DNA of 42,677 nucleotides from Oscillospiraceae bacterium (GCA_017516925.1 JAFXAQ010000018.1:1-42677), one strand, 5' to 3'; positions 23,783 through 32,680 are shown, counted from the first letter of the stretch. Notes: generated by a model not told the origin, from the sequence alone. Numbers and translations: made by a program.

Positions 23783-26542
23783 TCACCTTTCTGTTATTTC
23801 TTGATACATTTTCATAAGTTCGGCGACGCATTCGGTTTCGGTGTTGAGTTTGCCCCAGAAACCGTAAGCTTGCATAACAGCCTTGTCGTTCTGTTGGTGT
23901 GCCTTACGGAGTTCAGGGGGCATTAAAACCTCGTCATAAAGGTCTGCAAGACTACAATCGGGGTACAAAGCTCTGGCATCCAAAATAGCTTGTGCGGTTT
24001 GCTCAATCCTTGCTTTTTGTTCATCAGTAGGTGTGGGCCAAGGGAAACAGTTATAGACGATTTCCTTGGAATATCGATAATCGCTCTTTAACCGACCACA
24101 AGTTGTCCTCATCCATGCGTTGTGAACATTGGACATCAAAACACCAAACTGGAACAGAGTTGCATCGGGGATAATAAAAACAGCATTACTCGCAACCACA
24201 TCTGGGCCAACAAATCCCAACGGAATATATCTTCTGGAAGATGAACTATGTGCAGGTATGATGATATATGGCTTTCCGTCTGGCTGGGTTATTTGGGCAA
24301 ACAAAGTCGGTGTTGCTGCAAATTTTCGAATTGCAGCGGCAACACTATTGTTTCGCATTTCCTGACATTGTGCAACTCTATCCATAACCATAGGCATAGC
24401 TTTAATTTCTTTAGGATTTGCACCCTTGAGCCACAGGCAATAACGATTTTGGTTATGTAAAAACTCGACAGCACCTACATAGCGCCGTATGTATTTTTGA
24501 GCAGAGGGCTCCTTGGAAATAAAGTCCTCGTATTCATCATTCTCGATAATGAGATTTCCACCGTCAGCGGGTTTATTGCCATAAACCATCGCAGGAACTG
24601 AAGCAAATGGTTTTCTCTGAGCAAAAACGATAACATTATCTCCATCCAGCAAATACGGATTTATATTATCCACTGCCTGCTTTTGATTCGCATTAAAGAT
24701 AATCTTTTGGCTACGCTTAAACAGTGCGAAACCTACAATGATACAATGAACAGCGGCTTTTGTTTTAGCCTCACTCGACCATACAAAGGTTCGATGTGCA
24801 AAGTTAATCACAAGGTTTTCTGCAAGAAGTTTAGTCCAAAGAACAGGGACAATTTCTCCTTGGCAAATCGAATTTGTAGAAACAAACGCACACTCAATTT
24901 TTGTTCCTGCCATATATTTGACAGCTTTCATATACCAACAAGCAACATAGTCAACATTTTTGGTGCCAGGGAAAATTAAATCCACATCATCTTTTTGGCT
25001 CTTATTCATCATAGAGAATCCAACAAACGGAGGGTTACCCATGATGTAATTCAGTTTATTCTTGGGTACAACAGTTTCCCAGTCGATCTGAAGGGCATTA
25101 CCCTCCACAATGTTTGCATAACTGGTCAGGGGTAAGAAATCCAGGTGCATACGGACGATTTCTTCCGTTTCTTTCATCATCTGGCTTTCTGCAATCCACA
25201 GGGCTGTCTTGGCAACAGTTACGGCAAAGTCGTTAATCTCAATGCCATAGAATTGTCCGATTGATACCTGAATGGGATTAAAGTCCGCAGTATCACCCAT
25301 AACAATCTGGTCACCCAGTCGCAGTGCAACTGCCTTATTCTCCAAACGCCGCAGGGAGAGGTAAGTCTCCGTCAGGAAGTTACCGGAACCGCAAGCTGGG
25401 TCTAAGAAAGTCAAGGATGATAATTTCTTTTGATAGTCTGCCAGCTTCAAATCCCGTGTCTTTTTCACAGGGATTGCAGCGATTTCGTCCAACTCAGCGG
25501 CAAGGGCATCATAGAAAAGCGGGTCAATAACCTTGTGTATATTCGCGATGCTGGTATAATGCATACCACCGCTGCGGCGGGTTTCGGGGTTCAGAGTGCT
25601 TTCAAACACTGCACCGAAGATAGTGGGAGAAATGCTGCTCCAGTTAAAGTCCTCACTGGCTCTTGTCAATAGCAAGTCGATAATTTCTTCTGTAAAACGG
25701 GGAATGATAAGTTCTTCGTCAGCAAACAAACCACCATTGACATAAGGGAAAGCCGCCAAATCTTCGTCCATATAGGGGTCTCTGTCGGCTACCTTGGTAT
25801 CCAGAACCTTAAAAAGGTCAATGAGCGCCTTGCGGATATTTTTGGCTTGGAAGCCCTTCAAATAATCGTGGAACATTGTGTGGCTACCAAAAATGCCGGC
25901 ATCTTCCGCATACAGGCAGAACACCAACCGCACACAAAGCATATTCAGACTTTTGAGCTCGGCTTCGCTGGCAGGAGAATTATATTGCTTTAAAAGAGCA
26001 TCATAGAGCTTTCCCACAAGATCACCGGCTTGCAGGGAGATTTCCATTTCCTTTTGGATTCTCTCGTTGCCCTTGTCCACCAAAAACTGAAGGCGGGTAT
26101 ATTCCTTTTCCAAATCCTCCAACTTAATGATTTCGGGGGTGTCATTGGGGCGGTTCATATCGTGGATGTGGAATTCCTTGAAATTACACACAACAATCCA
26201 GCGTGGATTCATATCGTGAGGCAAATAGCCTGCGTAACGGCGAGCCTGCTGGAATGGGGTCAGCATAGAGCCGTCGGATTGCTTGTAGCCCCTGGTCAGG
26301 TCAATATCCGCACCCTTTTGCTCAATCAGGACATGGGTGCTTTTAATATAACCGTCAATGAAGCTGGTATGGTCCAGCTTGACACGAACCTCAAATTCAA
26401 TGGCACCCGTTGCCTGATCTACTCCAAAAACATTCTGAAGCAAATCAATCCAAAACCGTTGGGTTTCCTGTTTTTCGTCACCGTGGCCTACCCAATTCTT
26501 TATGAATTGCTTAGCCGCAACTTTCTGTTGAATATCTGTCAT
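23783..26542 (-). CDS. MmeI-like single-chain (type IIL) restriction-modification enzyme
   Basis: A 919-residue protein expected to methylate one DNA strand at its site and cut unmodified DNA. An N-terminal nuclease domain has the PD-(D/E)xK pattern D63, E74-x-K76 (FIDGYI, then VLIEQKG). A helical spacer follows (about 150-330). An adenine methyltransferase comes next with motif I DPACGSGN at 381-388 and motif IV NPPF at 503-506. A target-recognition region and C-terminal helices complete it (from about 620, with FPWPTPTDEQ near the end). Length is in the normal range and all key motifs are intact. Start 26542 is chosen because GGAGGT lies just upstream; an ATG at 26557 would contain that site. 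The recognition sequence cannot be read. Confidence 0.87.
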   Translation of the reverse strand: MTDIQQKVAAKQFIKNWVGHGDEKQETQRFWIDLLQNVFGVDQATGAIEFEVRVKLDHTSFIDGYIKSTHVLIEQKGADIDLTRGYKQSDGSMLTPFQQARRYAGYLPHDMNPRWIVVCNFKEFHIHDMNRPNDTPEIIKLEDLEKEYTRLQFLVDKGNERIQKEMEISLQAGDLVGKLYDALLKQYNSPASEAELKSLNMLCVRLVFCLYAEDAGIFGSHTMFHDYLKGFQAKNIRKALIDLFKVLDTKVADRDPYMDEDLAAFPYVNGGLFADEELIIPRFTEEIIDLLLTRASEDFNWSSISPTIFGAVFESTLNPETRRSGGMHYTSIANIHKVIDPLFYDALAAELDEIAAIPVKKTRDLKLADYQKKLSSLTFLDPACGSGNFLTETYLSLRRLENKAVALRLGDQIVMGDTADFNPIQVSIGQFYGIEINDFAVTVAKTALWIAESQMMKETEEIVRMHLDFLPLTSYANIVEGNALQIDWETVVPKNKLNYIMGNPPFVGFSMMNKSQKDDVDLIFPGTKNVDYVACWYMKAVKYMAGTKIECAFVSTNSICQGEIVPVLWTKLLAENLVINFAHRTFVWSSEAKTKAAVHCIIVGFALFKRSQKIIFNANQKQAVDNINPYLLDGDNVIVFAQRKPFASVPAMVYGNKPADGGNLIIENDEYEDFISKEPSAQKYIRRYVGAVEFLHNQNRYCLWLKGANPKEIKAMPMVMDRVAQCQEMRNNSVAAAIRKFAATPTLFAQITQPDGKPYIIIPAHSSSSRRYIPLGFVGPDVVASNAVFIIPDATLFQFGVLMSNVHNAWMRTTCGRLKSDYRYSKEIVYNCFPWPTPTDEQKARIEQTAQAILDARALYPDCSLADLYDEVLMPPELRKAHQQNDKAVMQAYGFWGKLNTETECVAELMKMYQEITER

Positions 26543-26578
26543 CGTAATTACCTCCATTATGTGAGGATGTTTTTCTCC

Positions 26579-26607
26579 ATTTTATCATATCAACATAAAA
26601 AGGTGAA
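26579..26607 (-). promoter_or_regulatory. Possible promoter of the RM/abiH unit
   Basis: On the minus strand TTCACC (26607-26602) and TAAAAT (26584-26579) are 17 bases apart, about 37 bases before the RM start. The -35 box is poor, so this is tentative. The stretch is otherwise AT-rich and gene-free. Confidence 0.4.
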
Positions 26608-26677
26608 GAAAAAGTTTTCCGAAAAGGTATAAATGAACGCCCCAATTTCTCTGCCGATAAAAACTTCTAAACATAAT

Positions 26678-26707
26678 ATAATCTCCGCCTAAAAAGGCGG
26701 AGATTAT
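26678..26707. terminator. Terminator after the mreB-type gene
   Basis: ATAATCTCCGCC (26678-26689) and GGCGGAGATTAT (26696-26707) pair perfectly. On the minus strand it follows the mreB stop and leads into an AT-rich run (ATTATGTTT). The T-tract is imperfect. Confidence 0.7.
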
Positions 26708-26717
26708 AACTATTGCT

Positions 26718-27767
26718 TTAACCTTGGCGCATGATGCGCTTTTTGGCGATATTGATGGGACCTTCATTCATGGTGTTGATCCAGCCCAGGCTCTTGCCGC
26801 AGCCGTAAGCCACGCAGCAGGCAGGGTCATCTGCCACCCGGCAGGCGATACCGGTACGCTCTGTAAGCAGCTGCTCCATACCGGCAATCTGGGCGCCACC
26901 GCCGGTGATGGTGATGCCGTTTTCGGCAATGTCACCCACCAGCTCCGCAGAGGTGTCCTCCAGGACGCTGACTACTTCGTCAGCCAGCTGCTTGGCAGGG
27001 CGGCGCAGAGCATCGTTGTAAATCTCCGAAGCCAGCAAATTGATTTGCCGGGGGAGAGAGCTTTTGGCATCCCGACCCTTTACGATGATACCGGCATCGT
27101 TCTGGGGCGGATAGACGCAGCCGATCTGGATTTTGATATCCTCGGCAGTGTTCTGCCCAATCACTACACCGTACTGGCGGCGCACGTACCGGGCAATCGC
27201 CTCGTCAAAGGCAATGCCGGCAATTTTGGTAGAGGTGGAAGCGGCAATGCCGTTCATAGTCAGTACAGCAATGTCTGTGGTGCCGCCGCCAACGTCCACA
27301 ACCATATGTCCCTTGGGTCCGCTGATATCCAGACCCGCACCCAAAGCCGCAGCCAGGGGCTCTTCAATCAGGTACACACGGCGGGCGCCGGCTTCGATAG
27401 CCGCATTGATGACATTTCGCTCCTCAATCTGCGTCACACCGCTGGGCACGCTGATAACCACACGGGGCTTGGGATTAAACAGGGAGCTTTTGATAGCCTT
27501 GCGGAAAAGCTCCTGGAGCATTTTCACTGTCATATCGTGGTCGGAAATCACACCGTCCCGCAACGGCTGCATAGCTACCACATTTCCGGGGGTTCTGCCC
27601 AGCATATTCCGGGCGGCGGCACCCACCTGAAGAATACGTCCGCTGTTTTTGTCCACAGCCACAACCGACGGCTCCCGAACTACCACACCGGCATTTTCCA
27701 CGCTGATGAGCACATTGGAGGTTCCCAGGTCAATGCCAAGGTCGGTGGAGAAAAAATTGAAACCCAT
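26718..27767 (-). CDS. mreB: Rod-shape actin homologue (MreB/Mbl family)
   Basis: Bacterial actin that organises cell-wall synthesis along the membrane. The 349-residue product carries the actin-fold ATPase motifs: phosphate 1 DLGIDLGTSNVLI, phosphate 2 VVDVGGGTTDIAVL, and the adenosine motif TGGGAQIAGMEQLL. The N-terminal MGFNFFS could be the membrane-touching segment. It cannot be separated from the paralogue Mbl by sequence alone. It is not next to mreC/mreD here; instead it follows recD2 and comF with a 21-base gap and ends at a terminator. Confidence 0.9.
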   Translation of the reverse strand: MGFNFFSTDLGIDLGTSNVLISVENAGVVVREPSVVAVDKNSGRILQVGAAARNMLGRTPGNVVAMQPLRDGVISDHDMTVKMLQELFRKAIKSSLFNPKPRVVISVPSGVTQIEERNVINAAIEAGARRVYLIEEPLAAALGAGLDISGPKGHMVVDVGGGTTDIAVLTMNGIAASTSTKIAGIAFDEAIARYVRRQYGVVIGQNTAEDIKIQIGCVYPPQNDAGIIVKGRDAKSSLPRQINLLASEIYNDALRRPAKQLADEVVSVLEDTSAELVGDIAENGITITGGGAQIAGMEQLLTERTGIACRVADDPACCVAYGCGKSLGWINTMNEGPINIAKKRIMRQG

Positions 27768-27788
27768 AGTTTGTCACCTACATCATTT

Positions 27789-28424
27789 CTAGTCATTTTG
27801 CGCCGCAGCAACAGCGGCGAGGAATACTTGCTTAGCACCGGCAGTTAAGAGGGTTTTGGCGCATTCCGAGGCGGTGGCGCCGGTGGTTACCACATCGTCT
27901 ATCAATAAAATGGTTTTGCCCCGCAGCAGCGTAAGGTCCGTAGCCCGGTAAGCGCCCAGCACATTTGCCCGACGTTCCGCAGCCTTGCGAATGCCGGATT
28001 GGGGCGGTGTGTGGCGAACCTTTCTTAGCAGCTTTTTGCAGGGGATGCCCAATTCCTTGGACAAGGCATAGGCCACCAAGGAAGCCTGATCATAGCCACG
28101 CTTCCATCTTCTGCGGAAGGAAACCGGTACCCAGGTAATGAAGTCCGCTTCTGCACAGGGGCTGCTTTGCAGCTTCATGCCTAACAGCCGACTGTATGCA
28201 TCGGCATGGGTCCGGCGACCGCCAAACTTGAATTTGTGGATACTGGTTTTCACCGTGTCCTTATAATACCACAAAGCTGTCCATTGTGCAACAAAAGGAA
28301 TCTTGCTTTTTGGTCTGCAAAAAACCGGAGCATTTTCCCGGCAGCTGTGACAAAGGTCGGTTTCCTGACGGGAGAGGAATTTCTTGCATAAAACGCACTT
28401 GGGCGGAAACAGCAACCGAAACAT
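27789..28424 (-). CDS. comF: ComF family phosphoribosyltransferase-like protein
   Basis: A 211-residue protein with an N-terminal four-cysteine zinc finger (CVLCKKFL and CHSC), a central RRRWKRGYDQA segment and the C-terminal phosphoribosyltransferase motif ILLIDDVVTTGATASE. ComF/GntX proteins help import or process single-stranded DNA during natural transformation in some bacteria; whether this organism is competent is unknown. The gene starts one base after the recD2 stop, so the two are cotranslated. Confidence 0.92.
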   Translation of the reverse strand: MFRLLFPPKCVLCKKFLSRQETDLCHSCRENAPVFCRPKSKIPFVAQWTALWYYKDTVKTSIHKFKFGGRRTHADAYSRLLGMKLQSSPCAEADFITWVPVSFRRRWKRGYDQASLVAYALSKELGIPCKKLLRKVRHTPPQSGIRKAAERRANVLGAYRATDLTLLRGKTILLIDDVVTTGATASECAKTLLTAGAKQVFLAAVAAAQND

Positions 28425-28425
28425 T

Positions 28426-30630
28426 TCAAGCGTCCTTTCCCTGAAGCCGCAGCTTCAGTCCGGTATAGCGGCGCCCGATTTTGGCGTTTTGGGTCATGAC
28501 GGCAACGGTTTCTTCCCGTCCCACAATAATCAGAAGCTCCTTGGCACGGGTAACAGCGGTGTATAAAAGGCTGCGGTTGAGCAGATATCCGGAACCGTTC
28601 CAGGCAGACAGAACAACTGCCCGGTACTCACTGCCCTGACTTTTATGTACAGTCATTGCGTAAGCAGGCTCCAGCTCTCCCAGCTGGGAGAATTCGTATT
28701 CTACTTCCCGGTCATCAAAAAGAACAGTCAATACTTCATTTCCCGGGTCAATACTGCGGATAATACCCACGTCTCCGTTGAATACCCCGGAACCGACCAG
28801 ACTGCCGTCTGTTTTCTTCCAAAGGATGTCATAGTTATTTTTAATCTGCATAACCCGGTCACCCTCCCGGAAGCAGAACTCTCCGTAAAGCCGTTCTTTT
28901 TTGTTGGGCGCAGGGGGGTTCAGGCAGCTTTGCAGAAGCTTATTCAGGGCAACGGTTCCGGCGGCGCCCTTCTTGGTGGGGGAGAGCACCTGAATTTGGT
29001 CCGCTGGGATGCCCATATTTTTGGGAAGTCTCGTGGCGCAAAGGGCGGCAATGGTCTGTCCTACAGCATCTTCACTTCTTGCAGGCAAAAAGAAAAAGTC
29101 GTTTTTCACATCCCTGAGCTCCGGCAAAACACCCTGATTGATTCTGTGGGCGTTGACCACAATCAGGCTTTCCTGTGCCTGACGGAAAATCTCGGTCAGG
29201 CACACGCTGGGCAGGGCTTTGCTGCGCAGCATATCCTTAAAAGGAAAGCCGGGACCCACCGGCGGCAGCTGGTCCGGGTCGCCAACCAGTATCAGCCTTG
29301 CGTTTTGGGGCACTGCCTGCAAAAGACTGTGCAAAAGCCCCACATCCACCATAGACATCTCGTCGATGATGACAGCCTCTGCTTTCAGAGGGTTACTTTC
29401 ATCCCGGGCGAAAAACATTTTCCCGGTGTGGGGGTCAATGCCTGCCTCCAAAAGCCGGTGAATGGTGGATGCCTCTCTGCCGGTGACCTCCGTCATACGC
29501 TTGGCGGCACGACCGGTGGGGGCAGCCAAAACGCAATCAATTCCCAGCGCATCATACAGCGCCAGAATGCCGTTGACAATGGTGGTTTTTCCGGTGCCGG
29601 GACCGCCTGTTATCAGCAAAAGCCCGGTGGTGGCGGCTTCAAAAATCGCCTGTGTTTGCTGTGGAGAGTAGCAAACACCGCTGCTTTTGGCAATGCGTGC
29701 CACCAGCTTGTCCAGCTGCACCGGTGAGGGGTATGTGGTTGCTGCGTGGTTCAAAAGACATTGGGTGCTGTAAACCTCCGCTTCGAACATCCCGGGTAAG
29801 TAGGCGATTTCTGTATCGGCAAGCATATCGCAAACCAGCCGTCCAAACTCCACCAGCCGGGTTACCCCTTGGGAAATCACATCTTCCCCAATGTTTAAAA
29901 GCTGCGCCGTGGCCGGTATCAGCTTGCCCAGAGGCAGAAAGCTGTGTCCTGCCAGAAGATTGTATCGTAGTTCAAATAAAATGCCTGCCTCCACACGCCG
30001 GGGGTCGTCACCGGAAACACCCATCTCTATGGCGAATTGGTCTACCGCACCAAAGGGCGCTTCCAATTCCTCGTCCATTAAAAGATAGGGGTCGTCATAT
30101 AATAAATCCAGCGTAGAGGGACCGTAGAGCTTATAGCACTTTACTGCCAGCTCTGCCGGGAGCCGGTGGGCAGTAAAAAACTCTATCAGGTTGCGAATGC
30201 CCACCTGGGTAACGAATTCTTCCCCCATAGCCTTTGCCTTGGCAGGGGAGATGCCGGGGACCTCCGCCAGACGGTGAGGCTCCTGCTCCATAATCTGCAG
30301 CGTGCTCTCGCCAAAGTGCGCCACAATCCGGGAGGCGATTTTCGGACCAATTCCCTTAATCACACGGCTTGACAGGTAGCCGATAATGTCCGCCTTTGTC
30401 TGGGGCATCATCCGTTCCAGAAATTCTGCCTCAAATTGCTTGCCGTAATTGGAGTGATTACCCCATTTGCCGGTAACCATCAGCTGTTCGCCCACCACCG
30501 GCAGGGGAATGGTGCCTACCACTGTCACAGTCTGTCCGTCCTGACAGCCCAGCCGCAATACGGCATAGCCGTTTTCATAATTCTCATATACCACAGCGCT
30601 GATAACGCCTTGCAAAATCTCAGGCTCCAT
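28426..30630 (-). CDS. recD2: RecD2-type ATP-dependent DNA helicase
   Basis: A 5'-3' superfamily 1B DNA helicase that works without RecBC in DNA repair. The 734-residue protein has the extended N-terminal region typical of RecD2, with helix-hairpin-helix units (RVIKGIGPKIASRIV, LAEVPGISPAKAKAM). The helicase core follows with Walker A GGPGTGKTT near residue 345, Walker B VIIDEMSMVD, GDPDQLPPVGPG, and the C-terminal AYAMTVHKSQGSEY and YTAVTRAKE motifs. It is the first gene of the recD2-comF-mreB unit. The ATG follows an AAGGA site at a rather long distance. Confidence 0.94.
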   Translation of the reverse strand: MEPEILQGVISAVVYENYENGYAVLRLGCQDGQTVTVVGTIPLPVVGEQLMVTGKWGNHSNYGKQFEAEFLERMMPQTKADIIGYLSSRVIKGIGPKIASRIVAHFGESTLQIMEQEPHRLAEVPGISPAKAKAMGEEFVTQVGIRNLIEFFTAHRLPAELAVKCYKLYGPSTLDLLYDDPYLLMDEELEAPFGAVDQFAIEMGVSGDDPRRVEAGILFELRYNLLAGHSFLPLGKLIPATAQLLNIGEDVISQGVTRLVEFGRLVCDMLADTEIAYLPGMFEAEVYSTQCLLNHAATTYPSPVQLDKLVARIAKSSGVCYSPQQTQAIFEAATTGLLLITGGPGTGKTTIVNGILALYDALGIDCVLAAPTGRAAKRMTEVTGREASTIHRLLEAGIDPHTGKMFFARDESNPLKAEAVIIDEMSMVDVGLLHSLLQAVPQNARLILVGDPDQLPPVGPGFPFKDMLRSKALPSVCLTEIFRQAQESLIVVNAHRINQGVLPELRDVKNDFFFLPARSEDAVGQTIAALCATRLPKNMGIPADQIQVLSPTKKGAAGTVALNKLLQSCLNPPAPNKKERLYGEFCFREGDRVMQIKNNYDILWKKTDGSLVGSGVFNGDVGIIRSIDPGNEVLTVLFDDREVEYEFSQLGELEPAYAMTVHKSQGSEYRAVVLSAWNGSGYLLNRSLLYTAVTRAKELLIIVGREETVAVMTQNAKIGRRYTGLKLRLQGKDA

Positions 30631-30650
30631 ATCCGAAAATCCGTCCTTTC

Positions 30651-30679
30651 TTCTTATAGTTTACTATATTTCCGGTCAA
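30651..30679 (-). promoter_or_regulatory. Possible promoter of recD2-comF-mreB
   Basis: On the minus strand TTGACC (30679-30674) is followed after 17 bases by TAAGAA (30656-30651), or after 15 by TATAAG. The -10 box is weak, so this is tentative. Confidence 0.35.
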
Positions 30680-30713
30680 AAGGAAAGACTTTTTTCCTGC
30701 ACCTTGGGCAAGC

Positions 30714-30741
30714 TATGTAAAGATTATGTAAAGACTGTAAG
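30714..30741. promoter_or_regulatory. Tandem 11-base direct repeats upstream of the ATP synthase promoter
   Basis: TATGTAAAGAT (30714-30724) is followed immediately by TATGTAAAGAC (30725-30735) and then TGTAAG (30736-30741). On the minus strand this reads as TTTACA boxes with an 11-base period, the arrangement of PhoP-type binding sites in Bacillus. It sits just upstream of the atp -35 box and between divergent operons, so it could be a regulator site. The regulator is not identified. Confidence 0.45.
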
Positions 30742-30747
30742 TTTTTC

Positions 30748-30776
30748 TTGCATTAAGCTCGGATATACTGTAAAAT
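30748..30776 (+). promoter_or_regulatory. Promoter of the ATP synthase operon
   Basis: TTGCAT (30748-30753) and TAAAAT (30771-30776) are 17 bases apart, 31 bases before the first gene. A TATACT at 30764 lacks a properly placed -35 box. Confidence 0.6.
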
Positions 30777-30807
30777 GTAGGATAATAGGCAGAAAGGGGC
30801 AGCCGGA

Positions 30808-31062
30808 ATGAAAAATGTAAAAATGTTCGTATGGCTGACCCAATTGGGTTTAAGTGTGGCGCTGCCGCCCTTGGGGTTTGTTTATCTGGCAGTGCGTCTG
30901 CGTGAAAGGTTTGCTTTGGGGAACTGGGTGATTTTTGCCGGAATTGCTCTGGGTATCCTCTGCGCCATAGATGGACTGCGCAGCAGTCTGAAGGCTATGG
31001 AAAAAATGAGTGAGCCTAAGGACAAGCCCCAGCTGCCGGTTTCCTTTAATGACCACGATTAG
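30808..31062 (+). CDS. AtpZ/AtpR-like small membrane protein
   Basis: An 84-residue protein with two membrane helices (about residues 10-30 and 41-58) and a polar tail, matching the small AtpZ-type proteins that often open ATP synthase operons before AtpI. In Bacillus pseudofirmus AtpI and AtpZ are linked to magnesium uptake and assembly of the enzyme, which is only an analogy here. An AAAGGGG site lies upstream. AtpI-like follows closely. Confidence 0.75.
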   Translation: MKNVKMFVWLTQLGLSVALPPLGFVYLAVRLRERFALGNWVIFAGIALGILCAIDGLRSSLKAMEKMSEPKDKPQLPVSFNDHD

Positions 31063-31075
31063 AAAGGAAATGTTT

Positions 31076-31480
31076 ATGCAGTCCCGGAAAATTGTATTTC
31101 AGCAAACAGCTGTTGTCCTGATTGGTCAGGTGCTTTGTGTGGCAGCGATGTTTGGTATCTATGCTCTGCTGGGATATTTTTCCCAAAAGGTGCTTTTAGG
31201 CGGAATTGTGGGTGCTGTGCTGGCAAGCTTGAACTTCTTCTTTATGGCAGTGGGTACATCCATAGCTGCAGATAAAGCCGAGAGTCAGGACGTAAAAGGC
31301 GGCAAGGCGGTTTTGCAAATCTCTATGCTGGTTCGGTATGCAATTTTGTTTATTACTTTGTTTGCTTTCGGTAAAAGCGGCTTGTGTGATTTGCTTGCGC
31401 TGGCGCTGCCGCTGGTATTTGTCAGACCTGTTTTGACCTTTGGAGAATTTTTTCGCAAGAAAGGGGATGAAAAGTCGTGA
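31076..31480 (+). CDS. atpI: ATP synthase subunit I-like membrane protein
   Basis: A 134-residue protein with four predicted membrane helices: VVLIGQVLCVAAMFGIYAL, LLGGIVGAVLASLNFFFMAV, ISMLVRYAILFITLFAFG and a C-terminal one ending at PVLTFGEFF. This is the layout of AtpI, an assembly factor for the c ring. An ATG at 31070 is also in frame, but ATG 31076 is better spaced from AGAAAGG (8 bases). Its stop overlaps the atpB GTG. Confidence 0.78.
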   Translation: MQSRKIVFQQTAVVLIGQVLCVAAMFGIYALLGYFSQKVLLGGIVGAVLASLNFFFMAVGTSIAADKAESQDVKGGKAVLQISMLVRYAILFITLFAFGKSGLCDLLALALPLVFVRPVLTFGEFFRKKGDEKS

Positions 31481-32370
31481 ATGTGGAAGTAACCGGTGCG
31501 TATATTTACTTTACCATCCCGATTTTTGGCGGAATTCCCGTGACCCAGACTGCGCTGTCTGTGCTGCTGGTTACCCTGCTTTTAGGCTTTGGCTCCTGGT
31601 TTTTGGGACGTGGGCTTACCAAGCGTCCGGGCAAGCTGCAGGTGCTGACGGAAAAGGGTGTGATGCTGCTGCACGGTATGGTGACAGACACCATGGGACA
31701 GCACAATGCCCATTGGACACCCTATATCGGCACGATTTTCCTGTCGTCCATTTGCGGCTCGCTGATTGGCTTGACCGGCTTTCTGCGTTCATCCACGGCA
31801 GACTTAAGCGTGCCGCTGACCTGGGCAGTGATGACCACCGCTATCATTTGGTACCAAAACATCAAGCATAACGGTTTCCTGGGGTGGCTGAAGGGTTTTA
31901 CCGAACCGGTTGTGGTGATGACCCCAATGAACATTGTGTCGGAAATTGCCCAGCCTGTTTCTATGGCATTTCGTCATTTCGGCAATGTGGCAGGCGGCGG
32001 TGTGATTACGATGATTTTGTATACCGCCCTGAGCATGGTATCCAGCCTGGTGATTGGTCTGGTTTCCAAAACCGTTGCGGTTCCCATTGTGGTGGCAGTT
32101 TTGGGCGTTACCCTGTTTGTCTGGGGCAGAAAAACAAAAAAGACAGCCCGTAGAATTTTTGGAATTGCCTTTGGGGTAATCGGTCTTTTGGGCTTACTGG
32201 AAAAGCTGGGAATTTTAAAAAATGTACCTATCTTCCAGTTCGGTATCCCGGCGGTGCTGTCCGTGTATTTTGACTTGTTCTCCGGCTTTGTTCAGGCCTT
32301 TGTATTCAGCCTTTTGAGTATGGTCTACATTGCAGGAGCTTGTCCGCCCCCTGTGGAAGCGGAAAATTAA
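31477..32370 (+). CDS. atpB: ATP synthase Fo subunit a, with an extra hydrophobic insertion
   Basis: Stator membrane subunit that forms the two ion half-channels. The essential arginine is R166 in VSMAFRHFGNVAGG, and the last helix contains the conserved Gln (FVQAFVFSLLSMVYI, about Q273). The product is 297 residues, longer than the 220-270 usual for bacteria. The excess is an inserted stretch at about 197-250, between the Arg helix and the last helix, holding two further hydrophobic segments and a basic loop (GRKTKKTARR). GTG start, four-base overlap with atpI. Confidence 0.93.
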   Translation: MNVEVTGAYIYFTIPIFGGIPVTQTALSVLLVTLLLGFGSWFLGRGLTKRPGKLQVLTEKGVMLLHGMVTDTMGQHNAHWTPYIGTIFLSSICGSLIGLTGFLRSSTADLSVPLTWAVMTTAIIWYQNIKHNGFLGWLKGFTEPVVVMTPMNIVSEIAQPVSMAFRHFGNVAGGGVITMILYTALSMVSSLVIGLVSKTVAVPIVVAVLGVTLFVWGRKTKKTARRIFGIAFGVIGLLGLLEKLGILKNVPIFQFGIPAVLSVYFDLFSGFVQAFVFSLLSMVYIAGACPPPVEAEN

Positions 32371-32383
32371 GAAAGATTATTAA

Positions 32384-32644
<261 letters not shown>

Positions 32645-32680
32645 GCTTCTTTCTGCGAATATACGAAAGGAGCGAGGTAA

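Noticed and set aside
22463-26707. Prophage or integrative element carrying the RM and AbiH genes
   Set aside because: No integrase, recombinase, structural phage gene, tRNA target or clear direct repeats at the borders were seen.
26724-27848. 374-residue plus-strand open frame over mreB and comF
   Set aside because: Shadow of the actin-like gene; no motif or ribosome site.
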